DNA of 64,000 nt, taken from the NCBI GenBank assembly GCA_035693025.1, contig DASSHI010000038.1:1-64000 (forward strand), read 5' to 3'. The position numbers and the translations under genes were made by a program. The DNA is from VRUE01 sp035693025. Lineage in GTDB: Bacteria > Actinomycetota > Thermoleophilia > Solirubrobacterales > 70-9. Under the pieces are notes generated by a model that did no database searches, had not been told where the DNA came from, and saw nothing but the letters and a program-made list of their open reading frames with translations. Shown here piece after piece: positions 48,916 to 57,345 of the stretch; the first letter of the stretch is position 1; each line of letters begins with the position of its first letter.

Positions 48916-49265
48916 TTCGCCACCGGCGTAACCGCAGCCTGGTCGGACTCGCCGGTGCGGATGCGCACCGCCCGCTCCAACGGCACGACGAAGATCTTGC
49001 CGTCGCCGACCTCGCCGGTGCGCCCGCCGTCGCAGAGCGCTTCGATCGTCGCCTCGACGAACTCGTCGGAGACGGCGATCTCGAAGCGCGTCTTGTCCTC
49101 GAGGCCCACCTTGACCGTCGTTCCGCGGTAGGTCTCGACCCGGTCGAGCTCGCCGCCATGGCCCTGCACGCGGCTCATCGAGACGCCGCGGACCTCGGCC
49201 CGGTAGAGGGCCTCCAGCACGTCGTTCGCCTTCTCCGGGCGCACGATTCCGATCACCAGCTTCAA
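48912..49265 (-). CDS. PII-family signalling protein with a changed T-loop
   Basis: A 117-residue PII protein. KLVIGIVRPEKANDVLEALYRAEVRGVSMSRVQGHG (about 2-37) and DGKIFVVPLERAVRIRTGE (about 93-111) are typical. Counting from TTG 49265 gives Tyr46 at YRG as in GlnB, but residue 51, the site of uridylyl/adenylyl transfer, is Val. GGGAGGAG stands five bases before the TTG. It would control the co-transcribed Amt by nucleotide and 2-oxoglutarate binding, but not by the usual covalent switch. Confidence 0.9.
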   Translation of the reverse strand: MKLVIGIVRPEKANDVLEALYRAEVRGVSMSRVQGHGGELDRVETYRGTTVKVGLEDKTRFEIAVSDEFVEATIEALCDGGRTGEVGDGKIFVVPLERAVRIRTGESDQAAVTPVAK

Positions 49266-49311
49266 GAGGTCTCCTCCCGTTCCCAAGCCAAAGCAGTGGC
49301 AGGCTAACCGC

Positions 49312-50043
49312 TTAGGAGCGTCTGTGCACTTCGGTTGCGGTCGCCTGGTCGCGCGGGCGGACGACGATCTCGTCGACGTTGACGTGGGAGGGCTGGGCGA
49401 TCGCCCAACGGATGCACTCGGCGACGTCGGCCGCGCTCAGCGGCTTCATGCCCTCGTATACGCGGCGGGCGGCCTCCTTGTCGCCGCCGAAGCGGACCAG
49501 GGAGAACTCGGTCTCGACCATGCCGGGCGCTATCTCCGTCACCCGCACCGGCTCGCCCAGCAGCTCGAGCCGCAGGGTGCGCAGCAGCGAGCGCTGCGCG
49601 TGCTTGGCGGCGATGTAGCCGGAACCGCCGCGGTAGGACTCGAAGCCGGCGATGCTGGTGACGGTGACGACGTGGCCATCGCCAGATTCGATCAGGCGCG
49701 GCAGCAGCGCCCGCGTCATCCGCATCGTGCCGAGCACGTTCGACTCGTACATCGTGCGCCACTTCTCCTCGTCGGCTGCGGCCAGTGGCTCGAGTCCGAG
49801 CGCGCCGCCGGCGTTGTTGACGAGCACGTCGCAGCGCGGGATGCGGTTGCAGAACTCGGTAACCGAATCCGGCTCGGTGACGTCGAGTCGATACGCGTCG
49901 CCGCCGACTTCCGCCGCGACCTCATCCAGTCGCTCGCTGCGGCGGGCACCGAGCACGACCCGGAAGCCGTCGCGAGCGAGGGCCCGCGCCGCAGCCGCTC
50001 CGATGCCGCTGGACGCCCCCGTGATCACCGCAAATTGCGTCAT
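49312..50043 (-). CDS. Short-chain dehydrogenase/reductase
   Basis: A 243-residue classical SDR. ITGASSGIGAAAARAL (about 7-22), NNAGGAL (about 77-83), Ser in TVTSIAGFE (about 128) and YIAAKHAQ (Tyr-x-x-x-Lys about 143-147). ATG 50043 with TACGCT seven bases upstream and no ribosome site. Substrate unknown. It stands alone between the nitrogen genes and VapBC. Confidence 0.88.
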   Translation of the reverse strand: MTQFAVITGASSGIGAAAARALARDGFRVVLGARRSERLDEVAAEVGGDAYRLDVTEPDSVTEFCNRIPRCDVLVNNAGGALGLEPLAAADEEKWRTMYESNVLGTMRMTRALLPRLIESGDGHVVTVTSIAGFESYRGGSGYIAAKHAQRSLLRTLRLELLGEPVRVTEIAPGMVETEFSLVRFGGDKEAARRVYEGMKPLSAADVAECIRWAIAQPSHVNVDEIVVRPRDQATATEVHRRS

Positions 50044-50121
50044 CTCGGCGAGCGTACTAAGCACGGGCGGGGAGAGATCTCGGCGCCAGGGCCTTGGCTG
50101 GGCATGACGACATCTTCCTTG

Positions 50122-50140
50122 TATGCCATATTTATGCCAT
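50122..50140. promoter_or_regulatory. Direct repeats at the VapBC promoter
   Basis: TATGCCAT at 50122-50129 and 50133-50140, an 11-bp period, the second one running into the vapB start codon. VapBC complexes bind such repeats to repress their own operon. Confidence 0.6.
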
Positions 50141-50342
50141 GCGAACCACGCTCGACCTGGACGACGCTCTCATGGAGGCGCTGATGGCCCGGTATCCCGA
50201 GCTGAGCAAGACCAAGGCCGTGGAGGCCGCGATCGAGGAGCATGTCCGTCGTGGCGCGGTCGACTGGCTGCTGAAAAATGCCGGGAAGATCGACATCGAA
50301 GACGTCTCCAAGGAGATGCGCGCGATCGACCGGCATATCTGA
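50139..50342 (+). CDS. vapB: VapB-type antitoxin
   Basis: A 67-residue protein. MRTTLDLDDALMEALMARYPELSKTKAVEAAIEEHVR is a ribbon-helix-helix domain like VapB/DUF2191 antitoxins; the rest wraps the toxin. ATG 50139 overlaps the second operator repeat. Its stop overlaps the toxin ATG by one base, so the two are coupled. It binds and inhibits VapC. Confidence 0.92.
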   Translation: MRTTLDLDDALMEALMARYPELSKTKAVEAAIEEHVRRGAVDWLLKNAGKIDIEDVSKEMRAIDRHI

Positions 50343-50731
50343 TGGTCCTGCCGGATACCTCTGTATGGGTCGACTACTCCCGTCGCGGCCTCAAGGGAGA
50401 GAGTGTGGGTATGCGCGACCTTTTGGACCGCGGGGAAATCGTTACCTGCGGGCCGGTGGCAGCTGAGTTGCTGGTGGGTGCCGATGGCGACGTCGCAGAG
50501 CAGATGTGGGGCATGTTGTCGTCCATACCCTGGGTGCAGCTGCCGACGATGAGCTGGCGAGAGGTAGGGCGGCTCGGCCACCTCCTGCGCCAAGCCGGCG
50601 AGACCCTGCCGCTCACCGACCTTACGATCGCCGTCGCCGCGGCGCGCGGCGGCCACGTGCTGTGGAGTCTCGATTCCGACTTCGAGCGGATCGCCTCGGC
50701 TCTCGACGGACTGCAGCTGTACGGCGCCTGA
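50342..50731 (+). CDS. vapC: VapC-type PIN-domain ribonuclease toxin
   Basis: A 129-residue PIN protein. Acidic residues: Asp in VLPDTSVW (about 5), Glu in AAELLVG (about 43), Asp in LPLTDLTIA (about 94) and Asp in SLDSDFERI (about 112). Degrades specific RNA, often tRNA, with Mg. One-base overlap with vapB. Full length for the family. Confidence 0.92.
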   Translation: MVLPDTSVWVDYSRRGLKGESVGMRDLLDRGEIVTCGPVAAELLVGADGDVAEQMWGMLSSIPWVQLPTMSWREVGRLGHLLRQAGETLPLTDLTIAVAAARGGHVLWSLDSDFERIASALDGLQLYGA

Positions 50732-50738
50732 GCTTCGG

Positions 50739-51119
50739 CTACTCGCCGATCAGCTCGATGCGGTATCCGTCCGGGTCGCGGACGAAGGCGATGCGGTGGC
50801 CCTCGCTGCGGCCGCCGGGACGGTAGGGGGGCTTCTCGGGCTCGACGCCTTCGGTGGCCAGCCGTTCGAGCGTTCCGTCCAGGTCGTCGACCGCAAGGGC
50901 GATGTGGTTGTAGCCGCTGCCATGCTCGTAGGAGTCGATGCCGTGGTTGTAGGTCAGCTCCAGGCGCGGCATCTCTTCGCCAGGCATCGCCATGAAGACG
51001 TTGATCGCCTCGTCGCCAATCGGCATCCGTCCCGCCACCTCGAAGCCGAGCTTTTCGTAGAACTCGACAGAGCGATCGATCTCGCCGATCCGGTAGCAGG
51101 TGTGGAGGAAGCTGGACAC
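50739..51119 (-). CDS. VOC protein, lactoylglutathione-lyase-like
   Basis: A 126-residue glyoxalase-fold protein. HTCYRIGEIDRSVEFYEKLGFEVAGR, ELTYNHG, GYNHIALAVDDLD and FVRDPDGYRIELIGE follow the GloA order, with His, Glu, His and Glu as metal ligands. GloA isomerises the methylglyoxal-thiol adduct. GTG 51119. Divergent from the hydrolase by 32 bp; convergent with vapC. Confidence 0.85.
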   Translation of the reverse strand: MSSFLHTCYRIGEIDRSVEFYEKLGFEVAGRMPIGDEAINVFMAMPGEEMPRLELTYNHGIDSYEHGSGYNHIALAVDDLDGTLERLATEGVEPEKPPYRPGGRSEGHRIAFVRDPDGYRIELIGE

Positions 51120-51151
51120 GCGGTCTTCTGCGAAGGCTACTGTTTCTCTTC

Positions 51152-52048
51152 ATGACCGAGATGCAGGACAAGGCTGCGCTCGTCCACGGACGCTCGATCT
51201 CATATACGGAGGCCGGCGAGGGGCCGGTGCTGCTGCTGGTGCACGGCATGGCCGGCAGTCGCGAGAACTGGCGCGAGACGATCGAGCCGCTTGCCCGCCA
51301 CCACACGGTGATCGCCCCCGACTTCCCGGGCCACGGCAGCTCTGAGGCCGGCGGCGGCGACTATTCGCTCGGGGCGCTTGCCGGTGGCCTGCGCGACCTG
51401 CTGCTGACGCTCGGCCACGAGCGCGCCACCGTCGTCGGCCACTCGCTCGGCGGCGGCGTGGCGATGCAGCTCGCCTACCAGCATCCGGAGACGATCGAAC
51501 GCCTCGTGCTCGTCTCCAGCGGCGGGCTCGGCCGCGAGGTCAGCCCCGTCCTGCGCGCCGCGGCGCTTCCCGGCGCCGACCTCTTCATCTCGCTCACCGC
51601 CGGCGTGGGGCAGCGGGCCGGCTCCGTGCTCGGCCGTGGCCTGGGCGCGGTCGGCCTGCGTCCCAGCGCCGACATCGCCGAGGTCGCCCGGGGGTACGCC
51701 GCGCTCGAGGACCCGGCCCGCCGTGCCGCCTTTCTCGCCACCCTGAGCGCCGTCGTCGGCACCGGCGGCCAGCGGGTCCACGCCGGCGACCGGCTCTATC
51801 TGGCCGAGGCGGTGCCGGTGCTGATCGTCTGGGGGGCTCGCGACTCGATCATCCCCGTGCGCCACGGAGAAGAAGCCGTTAGGGCGATACCCGGCGGCCG
51901 GCTGGAGGTCTTCGAGGACGTCGGACACCTGCCGCAGCTGGAGGCGCCCGGGCGCTTCGTCGCCGTGCTCGAACGTTTCCTGCGCGAGACCGAGCCGGCC
52001 GAGTTCGACGCCGCGCAGTGGCGGGCGAGAATCAGGGCCGCCGCTTGA
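51152..52048 (+). CDS. α/β-hydrolase
   Basis: A 298-residue protein. Oxyanion motif LVHGMAGSRENW, nucleophile Ser in VVGHSLGGGVAM (about 93), Asp in WGARDSIIPVRHG (about 232) and His in VGHLPQLE (about 260). ATG 51152 has TACTGT eight bases upstream and no ribosome site. Catalyses hydrolysis of an ester or C-C bond; substrate not known. Confidence 0.9.
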   Translation: MTEMQDKAALVHGRSISYTEAGEGPVLLLVHGMAGSRENWRETIEPLARHHTVIAPDFPGHGSSEAGGGDYSLGALAGGLRDLLLTLGHERATVVGHSLGGGVAMQLAYQHPETIERLVLVSSGGLGREVSPVLRAAALPGADLFISLTAGVGQRAGSVLGRGLGAVGLRPSADIAEVARGYAALEDPARRAAFLATLSAVVGTGGQRVHAGDRLYLAEAVPVLIVWGARDSIIPVRHGEEAVRAIPGGRLEVFEDVGHLPQLEAPGRFVAVLERFLRETEPAEFDAAQWRARIRAAA

Positions 52049-52129
52049 CGTGCCCGGCCTCGGCGGGCGGTTCCTTGCGCTTGGCAGAGCGGAAATAGCC
52101 CGAATGGCGCTCTGAATAGAATTTTTGGA

Positions 52130-54265
52130 ATGAGCAACCGTGAGCGACGGCACCGGCGCAGGTCGCGCCACGGTGGCTGGAAGTCGAGACTGGCGATCGT
52201 CCTCGGCGCGCTCTTCATCGCCGGCGCGGTGGCGATCAGCGTCGGCGCGAGCTGGGCGGTCGACGTCTACAACTCGGCGCCGCCGTTGGCCAGTCTGAAA
52301 CCGGTGCAGAGGGGCCGCTCCTCGGCGATCTACGCCGCCGACGGCAGCCTGATCGGCTTCATCCGCGCCAGCAGCATCCGTCAGCCGGTTTCCTCCAAGG
52401 CCCTGCCGCAGAACCTCAAATACGCGACGGTGGCGATCGAGGATCGCAACTTCTTCAACCATGGCGCGATCGACCCCGCCGGCATCGCCCGCGCCGCCTG
52501 GAAGGACATCCTCGCCGGCGGCAAGCCGGTCCAGGGCGCCTCGACGATCACCCAGCAGCTCGTCCGCAACCTCTACATCCGCGATCCCGAAGAGACGATC
52601 AAGCGCAAGATCGTCGAAGCGCACCTCGCCTACGAGGAGGAGGAAGCGCACTCGAAGCAGTGGATCCTCAAGGAATATCTCAACACCGCCCCCTACGGCA
52701 CGGTCGAAGGCGAGACCGCGGTCGGCGTCGAGGCGGCGGCGCAGACCTACTACGGCAAGCCCGCCAAGCAGCTGGGGCTGGCCGAAGCGGCGATGATCGC
52801 CGGGCTGCCGCAGGCGCCCTCCGAATACAACCCCTTCCTCGACCCGCAGGCCGCCATCGATCGTCGCAACCAGGTGCTGGAAGCGATGGAGGACCAGGGT
52901 TACGTCACGCCGAGCGAATACCGGAAGGCGCGCCACGAAGGGCTGAATCTTCACCCGGGGCACAAGTACCGGGTGATCCGCGATCCCTTCCTCTTCGACC
53001 TCGTGCAGCAGGAGTTGATCGACAAATACGGCCTCAACACGGTCCGCTACGGCGGCCTCAAGGCCTACACGACGATCGATCCCGCACTGCAGGAACGGGC
53101 GCAGGAAGCGGTCGACTCCTGCGGCGTCTGCTATTCCGGGGGAGGGCCGGCCGCCGGGCTTGCCTCGGTCGACCCCGACAACGGCGAGATCGTCGCCCTC
53201 GCCTCGACCGAGGGCTCGGAAAGCGAAAGCGAATTCAACTACGCCTGGCAGGCCCATCGCCAGCCAGGCTCATCGTTCAAGACCTACGTGCTGACGACGG
53301 CGATCAAGCAGGGCATCGATCCCTACAGCACCTACTACGACGGCACCTCGCCGAAGACCCTCGAAACTCCGGGCGGCGGAACCTGGACGGTCAACAACGC
53401 CGAGGAGGGCAGCGGCACGATGTCGCTCGACCAGGCGACCGTCGACTCGGTCAACGTCGTCTTCGCCCAGCTCGATCTTGACGTCGGGCCCGAGAACGTC
53501 ACCCACACCGCCCATCAGATGGGCATCGAAGCGCCGCTCGAATCGGTGCCGGCGGAGGCGATCGGCGGGCTCAGCATCGGCGTCACGCCGCTCGAAATGG
53601 CCGACGGCTACGCGACGCTCGCCAGCGGCGGCGTCCACCACGACCCGACGGCGATCGCCCGGGTCGAGTTCCCCACCGGCAAGGTCGACGAACCGGAAGC
53701 CGACGCAGGCGATCGCGTCCTCACCCCGGGCGAGGCCTATGAGGTGACGAAGATCCTCGAGGGCGTGATCACCGAAGGCACCGGCGGCCCGGCGTCGATC
53801 GGGTGCTCGGCCGAGGCCGGCAAGACCGGCACCTCGGAGGACCTCTCCGACGCCTGGTTCGTCGGCTACACGCCCAAGTATTCGACCGCAGTCTGGGTCG
53901 GCCATCCGCAGTCACGCGAAGAAACCGGCTACGGCGGCCCGACCGCGGGGCCGATCTGGCGCTCCTTCATGGAAGCGGCCAACGAAGGCGAATGCGGCGA
54001 ATTCGCCGAACCGTCGAGCATGCCCGAGCTTTCCGCCTTCACGGAAGGCCACACCAGCGGCTCGTCCAGCTACTCGGGCGAAGGCGAATACGAAGAACTC
54101 GAAGAATACGACGAAGAAGGCGAAGCGGAAGAAGGCGAAGAAGCAGAAGGCGGTGGGGGCGGTGGCGCCAAGCCCCAGGCGGAAACGTCCCCCGCTCCCG
54201 CGCCGACGCCCGCGCCCACCCCGCCGAGCACGGGCTCGCCCGTCGGTGGAGTCGGCGCCGGCTGA
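52130..54265 (+). CDS. Class A bifunctional penicillin-binding protein
   Basis: A 711-residue membrane protein. One membrane anchor (about 21-45). The glycosyltransferase domain shows AIEDRNFFNHGAIDPAGI (about 102-119), the catalytic Glu, and QGASTITQQLVRNLY. The transpeptidase domain has SxxK in QPGSSFKTYV, SVN in VDSVNVVF and KTG in GKTGTSED. The C-terminus is a Glu-rich then Pro-Ala-rich tail (about 640-711). ATG 52130 has TAGAAT seven bases upstream. It polymerises and crosslinks peptidoglycan. The gene uses GAA for Glu far more than its neighbours. Confidence 0.95.
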   Translation: MSNRERRHRRRSRHGGWKSRLAIVLGALFIAGAVAISVGASWAVDVYNSAPPLASLKPVQRGRSSAIYAADGSLIGFIRASSIRQPVSSKALPQNLKYATVAIEDRNFFNHGAIDPAGIARAAWKDILAGGKPVQGASTITQQLVRNLYIRDPEETIKRKIVEAHLAYEEEEAHSKQWILKEYLNTAPYGTVEGETAVGVEAAAQTYYGKPAKQLGLAEAAMIAGLPQAPSEYNPFLDPQAAIDRRNQVLEAMEDQGYVTPSEYRKARHEGLNLHPGHKYRVIRDPFLFDLVQQELIDKYGLNTVRYGGLKAYTTIDPALQERAQEAVDSCGVCYSGGGPAAGLASVDPDNGEIVALASTEGSESESEFNYAWQAHRQPGSSFKTYVLTTAIKQGIDPYSTYYDGTSPKTLETPGGGTWTVNNAEEGSGTMSLDQATVDSVNVVFAQLDLDVGPENVTHTAHQMGIEAPLESVPAEAIGGLSIGVTPLEMADGYATLASGGVHHDPTAIARVEFPTGKVDEPEADAGDRVLTPGEAYEVTKILEGVITEGTGGPASIGCSAEAGKTGTSEDLSDAWFVGYTPKYSTAVWVGHPQSREETGYGGPTAGPIWRSFMEAANEGECGEFAEPSSMPELSAFTEGHTSGSSSYSGEGEYEELEEYDEEGEAEEGEEAEGGGGGGAKPQAETSPAPAPTPAPTPPSTGSPVGGVGAG

Positions 54266-54270
54266 GCCTG

Positions 54271-54966
54271 TCAGTCCTCTTTTGCTTTTGCCTTGCCGGC
54301 TTTTTCGGCGTCCTTTTTGGCTTTCTCAGCCATCTTCTTCAGCATGAAATCGTGATCGAGGTCGATCACGGCGCGCGCCTCGGCGCAGGCGATCGGGTCG
54401 CGGGCGAGGGTGAGTTGGTTGTCCTGCTCGACCTCGCCGCCGAATGACCAGTTGGTCGAGCCGGTTACAAGGTAGAGCCCGTCGACGACCATCAGCTTGT
54501 CGTGGCTGATTGCGCCTTTTTCGGAGCGGCCGATCGCAATGCTGTTGCCGTCGAGGTCATTTTTCAGCTTCTCGAGCAGTTCCGGCTCGCCGCCCGAGCC
54601 GGCCTCGCTCGAGTCGAGCGAGAGGGTTACGATCATTTTCGGGTCATGGGCGTAGTGGCGCAGCAGCGAGACCATGTGTCCGTCGGCGAAGCCGTACATA
54701 TTGATCGCCACCGAATTCTTTGCCTGCAGCAGCGCCCAGAGCAGGACCTGGTGGACGCCCCCGTCGCGCGGGGCGTAGAAAGTGAGGTAGTCGCGGTCAT
54801 AGCCGTGCGGAAACGCCTCGGCCTGCTTGAACTGACCGAGTTGCCCGAACTCGAGCTCGGCGAGCTGGTTGAGCGAGCGCCCCTCGAGCTCGTCACGTTT
54901 CTTGTCCAGGTCGAGTGGCCACTCCCATTCCTCGAAACCGTTGGACTTTTTCGTGCTTTTAGGAAT
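54271..54966 (-). CDS. Phospholipase D-like (single HKD) protein, non-canonical start
   Basis: The HKD motif HDKLMVVDGLYLVTGSTNWSFGG (H-x-K-x4-D) is near the C-terminus, with a basic Lys/Ala tail after it. The conserved first β-strand lies before the first GTG (54711), so the real start is upstream; the open frame reaches back to an in-frame stop at 54970-54972 and offers only an ATT (54966) or later non-standard codons. ATT is assumed, overlapping the end of the preceding gene. Single-HKD proteins (Nuc type) act as dimers on phosphodiesters. Follows the tyrosinase-associated gene on the same strand. Confidence 0.65.
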   Translation of the reverse strand: MPKSTKKSNGFEEWEWPLDLDKKRDELEGRSLNQLAELEFGQLGQFKQAEAFPHGYDRDYLTFYAPRDGGVHQVLLWALLQAKNSVAINMYGFADGHMVSLLRHYAHDPKMIVTLSLDSSEAGSGGEPELLEKLKNDLDGNSIAIGRSEKGAISHDKLMVVDGLYLVTGSTNWSFGGEVEQDNQLTLARDPIACAEARAVIDLDHDFMLKKMAEKAKKDAEKAGKAKAKED

Positions 54967-55402
54967 AGGTCATCACCGCCAGCCGCTCGAAACACAGCAC
55001 GCCCTTGGTCGCGCGCGGTTCGCTCCCGCGAGTTGCGTGGACGGTCACTTCGAGTCGGTCGGGATTGCCGAGGCGCCGGATCGTCTCGGTAACGTCCATC
55101 GAGACGTTGATCGGCGTGAGGTGATGCTGCGGGCGCCGGTCGAAGCCGCTCACCGGCTTGCGCTTCCAGTCGCAGTGGCCCTCGCCGCCCCAGCATTCGC
55201 TGCGAGTGAAGAGGGTGAAGGAGCCGGCGAAGCGGTCGTGATCGCGTCCCGCGTCGGCGGGCAGCCTGCCAGCGTTGATGAAGACGAACGCCGTGAACGA
55301 GCCGGCGTCGCGGTGGACGTCGACGAACTCTAGGTCGATGCGGCTCACCCCATCGAAAGCGATCGGCGTGGCCAGCGGCTTCGGCGTGGTCCAGGCCTGC
55401 AT
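54959..55402 (-). CDS. Tyrosinase-associated β-domain protein
   Basis: A 147-residue protein that looks all-β (IDLEFVDVHRDAGSFTAFVFINAG, HHLTPINVSMDVTETIRRLG, DRLEVTVHA). The order resembles the C-terminal plastocyanin-like domain of plant polyphenol oxidases. The ATG overlaps the tyrosinase stop by one base (TGATG), so it is translated with it and may cover the active site as a caddie or C-terminal domain. Role inferred only from place and shape. Confidence 0.65.
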   Translation of the reverse strand: MQAWTTPKPLATPIAFDGVSRIDLEFVDVHRDAGSFTAFVFINAGRLPADAGRDHDRFAGSFTLFTRSECWGGEGHCDWKRKPVSGFDRRPQHHLTPINVSMDVTETIRRLGNPDRLEVTVHATRGSEPRATKGVLCFERLAVMTYS

Positions 55403-56238
55403 CAGTGCGGCCCCGGCACGGTCGCGGTCTGCGCCGCATACTCGTATCCCAGCGCTTTGACGTCGAGGACATCGCGAATGCGCAGCGAGGGCTCGCGCGC
55501 GAACGTCATCGGATGTTCCAGGGTGGCGTGATCGGGCAGCGCGCCGGGATTGTTGTGCTGCCAGATTCGCCAGAGGCGGTCGACCATCGCGTGGTGGGCC
55601 CAGAAGAGCGGGTCGAAGGCGGCCCAGTTCTGGTCTTCCATCTCTCCGCCGACCCAGACGTGCACGTTGTCGTGGACCCGGGCGCAGCGTTTCCAGAATT
55701 CTTCGTAGGAGGGAGCGGACATGATCCAGGCGGACGCGCCTCCGCCCGAACCGGGGAAGACGGCATCACCGAGCGGCGGGGGCAACGCCAGCGGGTTGTT
55801 TCCCGGTGCACGGTGCGTCTGTCGCGGCCAGCTCTGCCTGCGGGGGATGCCGAGCGGCCTTATCGGCATGCTTGCCAGCACGTTTTTCTTTTTGCTCACT
55901 CTCTTGACATCGAACGCTTTCGGGATCCAGGGCTCGTCCATCCAGTTCCACCATGGAACCGTTACCTCGGGGTCCACCTCCTGCAGCGCCAGCTCGAAGT
56001 GGTAGAGATAGCCGCGGTGCCACGGCAGGAAGTATTTGTTGTGGTGTTGACAGATCTCCAACGGCACCCCGTGCCAACCGGCAAAGAATTGGTAGCCGCG
56101 GTTGTCTTCACGGGCGAGCATCTCTTCGAGCGCTTTGCGCAGCCGGTTGATTTCCGCAGCCGACATCTGACTGACGTTCTGGCGGACCTTCAGGGCGGCC
56201 TGCGCGGGCCGGGCTGAGGCGGTGACTTGGAGCGTCAT
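55402..56238 (-). CDS. Tyrosinase family copper monooxygenase
   Basis: A 278-residue protein. CuA His: AGWHGVP, then CQHHNKYFLPWHRGYL; CuB His: HDNVHVWVGG and DPLFWAHHAMVDRLW. Both type-3 copper sites are complete. It oxidises phenols to quinones. No signal peptide seen, so export would need another route. ATG 56238 overlaps the small membrane gene before it (ATGA). It is middle of a small cluster with the β-domain and PLD genes. Confidence 0.92.
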   Translation of the reverse strand: MTLQVTASARPAQAALKVRQNVSQMSAAEINRLRKALEEMLAREDNRGYQFFAGWHGVPLEICQHHNKYFLPWHRGYLYHFELALQEVDPEVTVPWWNWMDEPWIPKAFDVKRVSKKKNVLASMPIRPLGIPRRQSWPRQTHRAPGNNPLALPPPLGDAVFPGSGGGASAWIMSAPSYEEFWKRCARVHDNVHVWVGGEMEDQNWAAFDPLFWAHHAMVDRLWRIWQHNNPGALPDHATLEHPMTFAREPSLRIRDVLDVKALGYEYAAQTATVPGPH

Positions 56239-56420
56239 GGTCGCCGGCTCGAGGCGGAGAGTTGACCTGCCGGCTCGCGGCGGCGCCTGGCTTTGCCGAC
56301 TCGCTGCGACACCCCATGGCGGATGTTGCGCAGTGCAACGCCGCCGAGCAGGGTTGCGACCGGCACCATCGTCAGTGCCGTCTCCTCGACCGGGACTCCT
56401 GCGATGTGGGCCGCCAACAT
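56235..56420 (-). CDS. Small membrane protein upstream of tyrosinase
   Basis: A 61-residue protein with one membrane helix (ALTMVPVATLLGGVALRNI, about 14-32) and a basic tail. ATG 56420 is used; a TTG at 56462 would add 14 residues. The stop overlaps the tyrosinase start by four bases (ATGA), which supports translation. It may anchor or help deliver the tyrosinase. No family recognised. Confidence 0.5.
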   Translation of the reverse strand: MLAAHIAGVPVEETALTMVPVATLLGGVALRNIRHGVSQRVGKARRRREPAGQLSASSRRP

Positions 56421-56497
56421 GCGCGCCACTCTCTCAGAGAGGTAGCGAGTATGCAAAAACAACTAAGTATTTATTGATGAGTGGGCCGTGTCCACTG

Positions 56498-57307
56498 TCA
56501 GCAGGGAGCCCACGGGCGGGCGAAGAGGTCATATGACTTGTGGATCGCGCTGAAGCCGATCGCTCGCGCGGTCTTGCAGTACTGCTCGGGCTGCTGTTCG
56601 TACTCCGCCTCGAAGACGGCCTTGTCCTGGTCGACGAAGGGCTTGTAGTAGCCGCATTCGTGGTACTGGAAGCACTGCTCGACGATCGCGAAGTCGAAGG
56701 CGCCGATCAGCTGGCCCGCCTGGCGGCCGTCGTTCTTCAGTGCGACGGCCATGCCGCGACCGCGCACCTGGCGGGCGACCCAGCGGTTGAAGCGCAGCTG
56801 GTCGGCGCGGGTGATGCGAAAGCCGGTGTGGTTTTCGCGTTCCCAGCCGGCCAGGTTGTCGGGCTCGACCGCGTCGAAGCCCTTGCGAGCGCACATCGTG
56901 AAGCGGCGCTTCAGCGGCCGCTCGAAGCGGTGGAAATGGCCAACGTCGAGCCAGCGCTCGTCGGGGAAGCCGGCGTAGGCGCGGCCGATGACCGAGCGCG
57001 GGAACTCGTTCCTGTCGGACCGATAGCTCTCCCAGCTGCCGACGTCGAGATAGCAGACGACCTTGCGGCCGCGGTTGTGCAGCCGCCTCACCGTGCGGCG
57101 CGAGGTTTCGAAGCCGTCGACGTCGTAGACCGGCGCCGGTATCGAGAGGTCGATCCTTCCCTGCAGCTGCCACTGCCACGGCGCCTGTGTCAGCTGCGGC
57201 TGCCAATGGGCGGAGGCCGGAGCGCACGATAGGAGCCCGCAGGCGGCCGCTGCGATCGCGGCGCGCGCGCCTCCACGTCCTCTACGCAGCCCCCGCATCA
57301 GGTTCAC
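56498..57307 (-). CDS. Secreted GH114-like (endo-α-1,4-polygalactosaminidase-type) protein
   Basis: A 269-residue protein with signal peptide (about 15-33, ending ASA). VVCYLDVGSWESYRSD (about 83-98), DVGHFHRFERPLKRRF and GFDAVEPDNLAGWE (about 144-157) fit the TIM-barrel GH114 family, where Asp/Glu of these blocks are catalytic. GTG 57307 is taken; ATG 57298 is possible. It cleaves amino-sugar polymers outside the cell. Confidence 0.85.
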   Translation of the reverse strand: MNLMRGLRRGRGGARAAIAAAACGLLSCAPASAHWQPQLTQAPWQWQLQGRIDLSIPAPVYDVDGFETSRRTVRRLHNRGRKVVCYLDVGSWESYRSDRNEFPRSVIGRAYAGFPDERWLDVGHFHRFERPLKRRFTMCARKGFDAVEPDNLAGWERENHTGFRITRADQLRFNRWVARQVRGRGMAVALKNDGRQAGQLIGAFDFAIVEQCFQYHECGYYKPFVDQDKAVFEAEYEQQPEQYCKTARAIGFSAIHKSYDLFARPWAPC

Positions 57308-57345
57308 CTACCCGGCGACCCGCCGAAGCGATCGCAGTGCATGAT

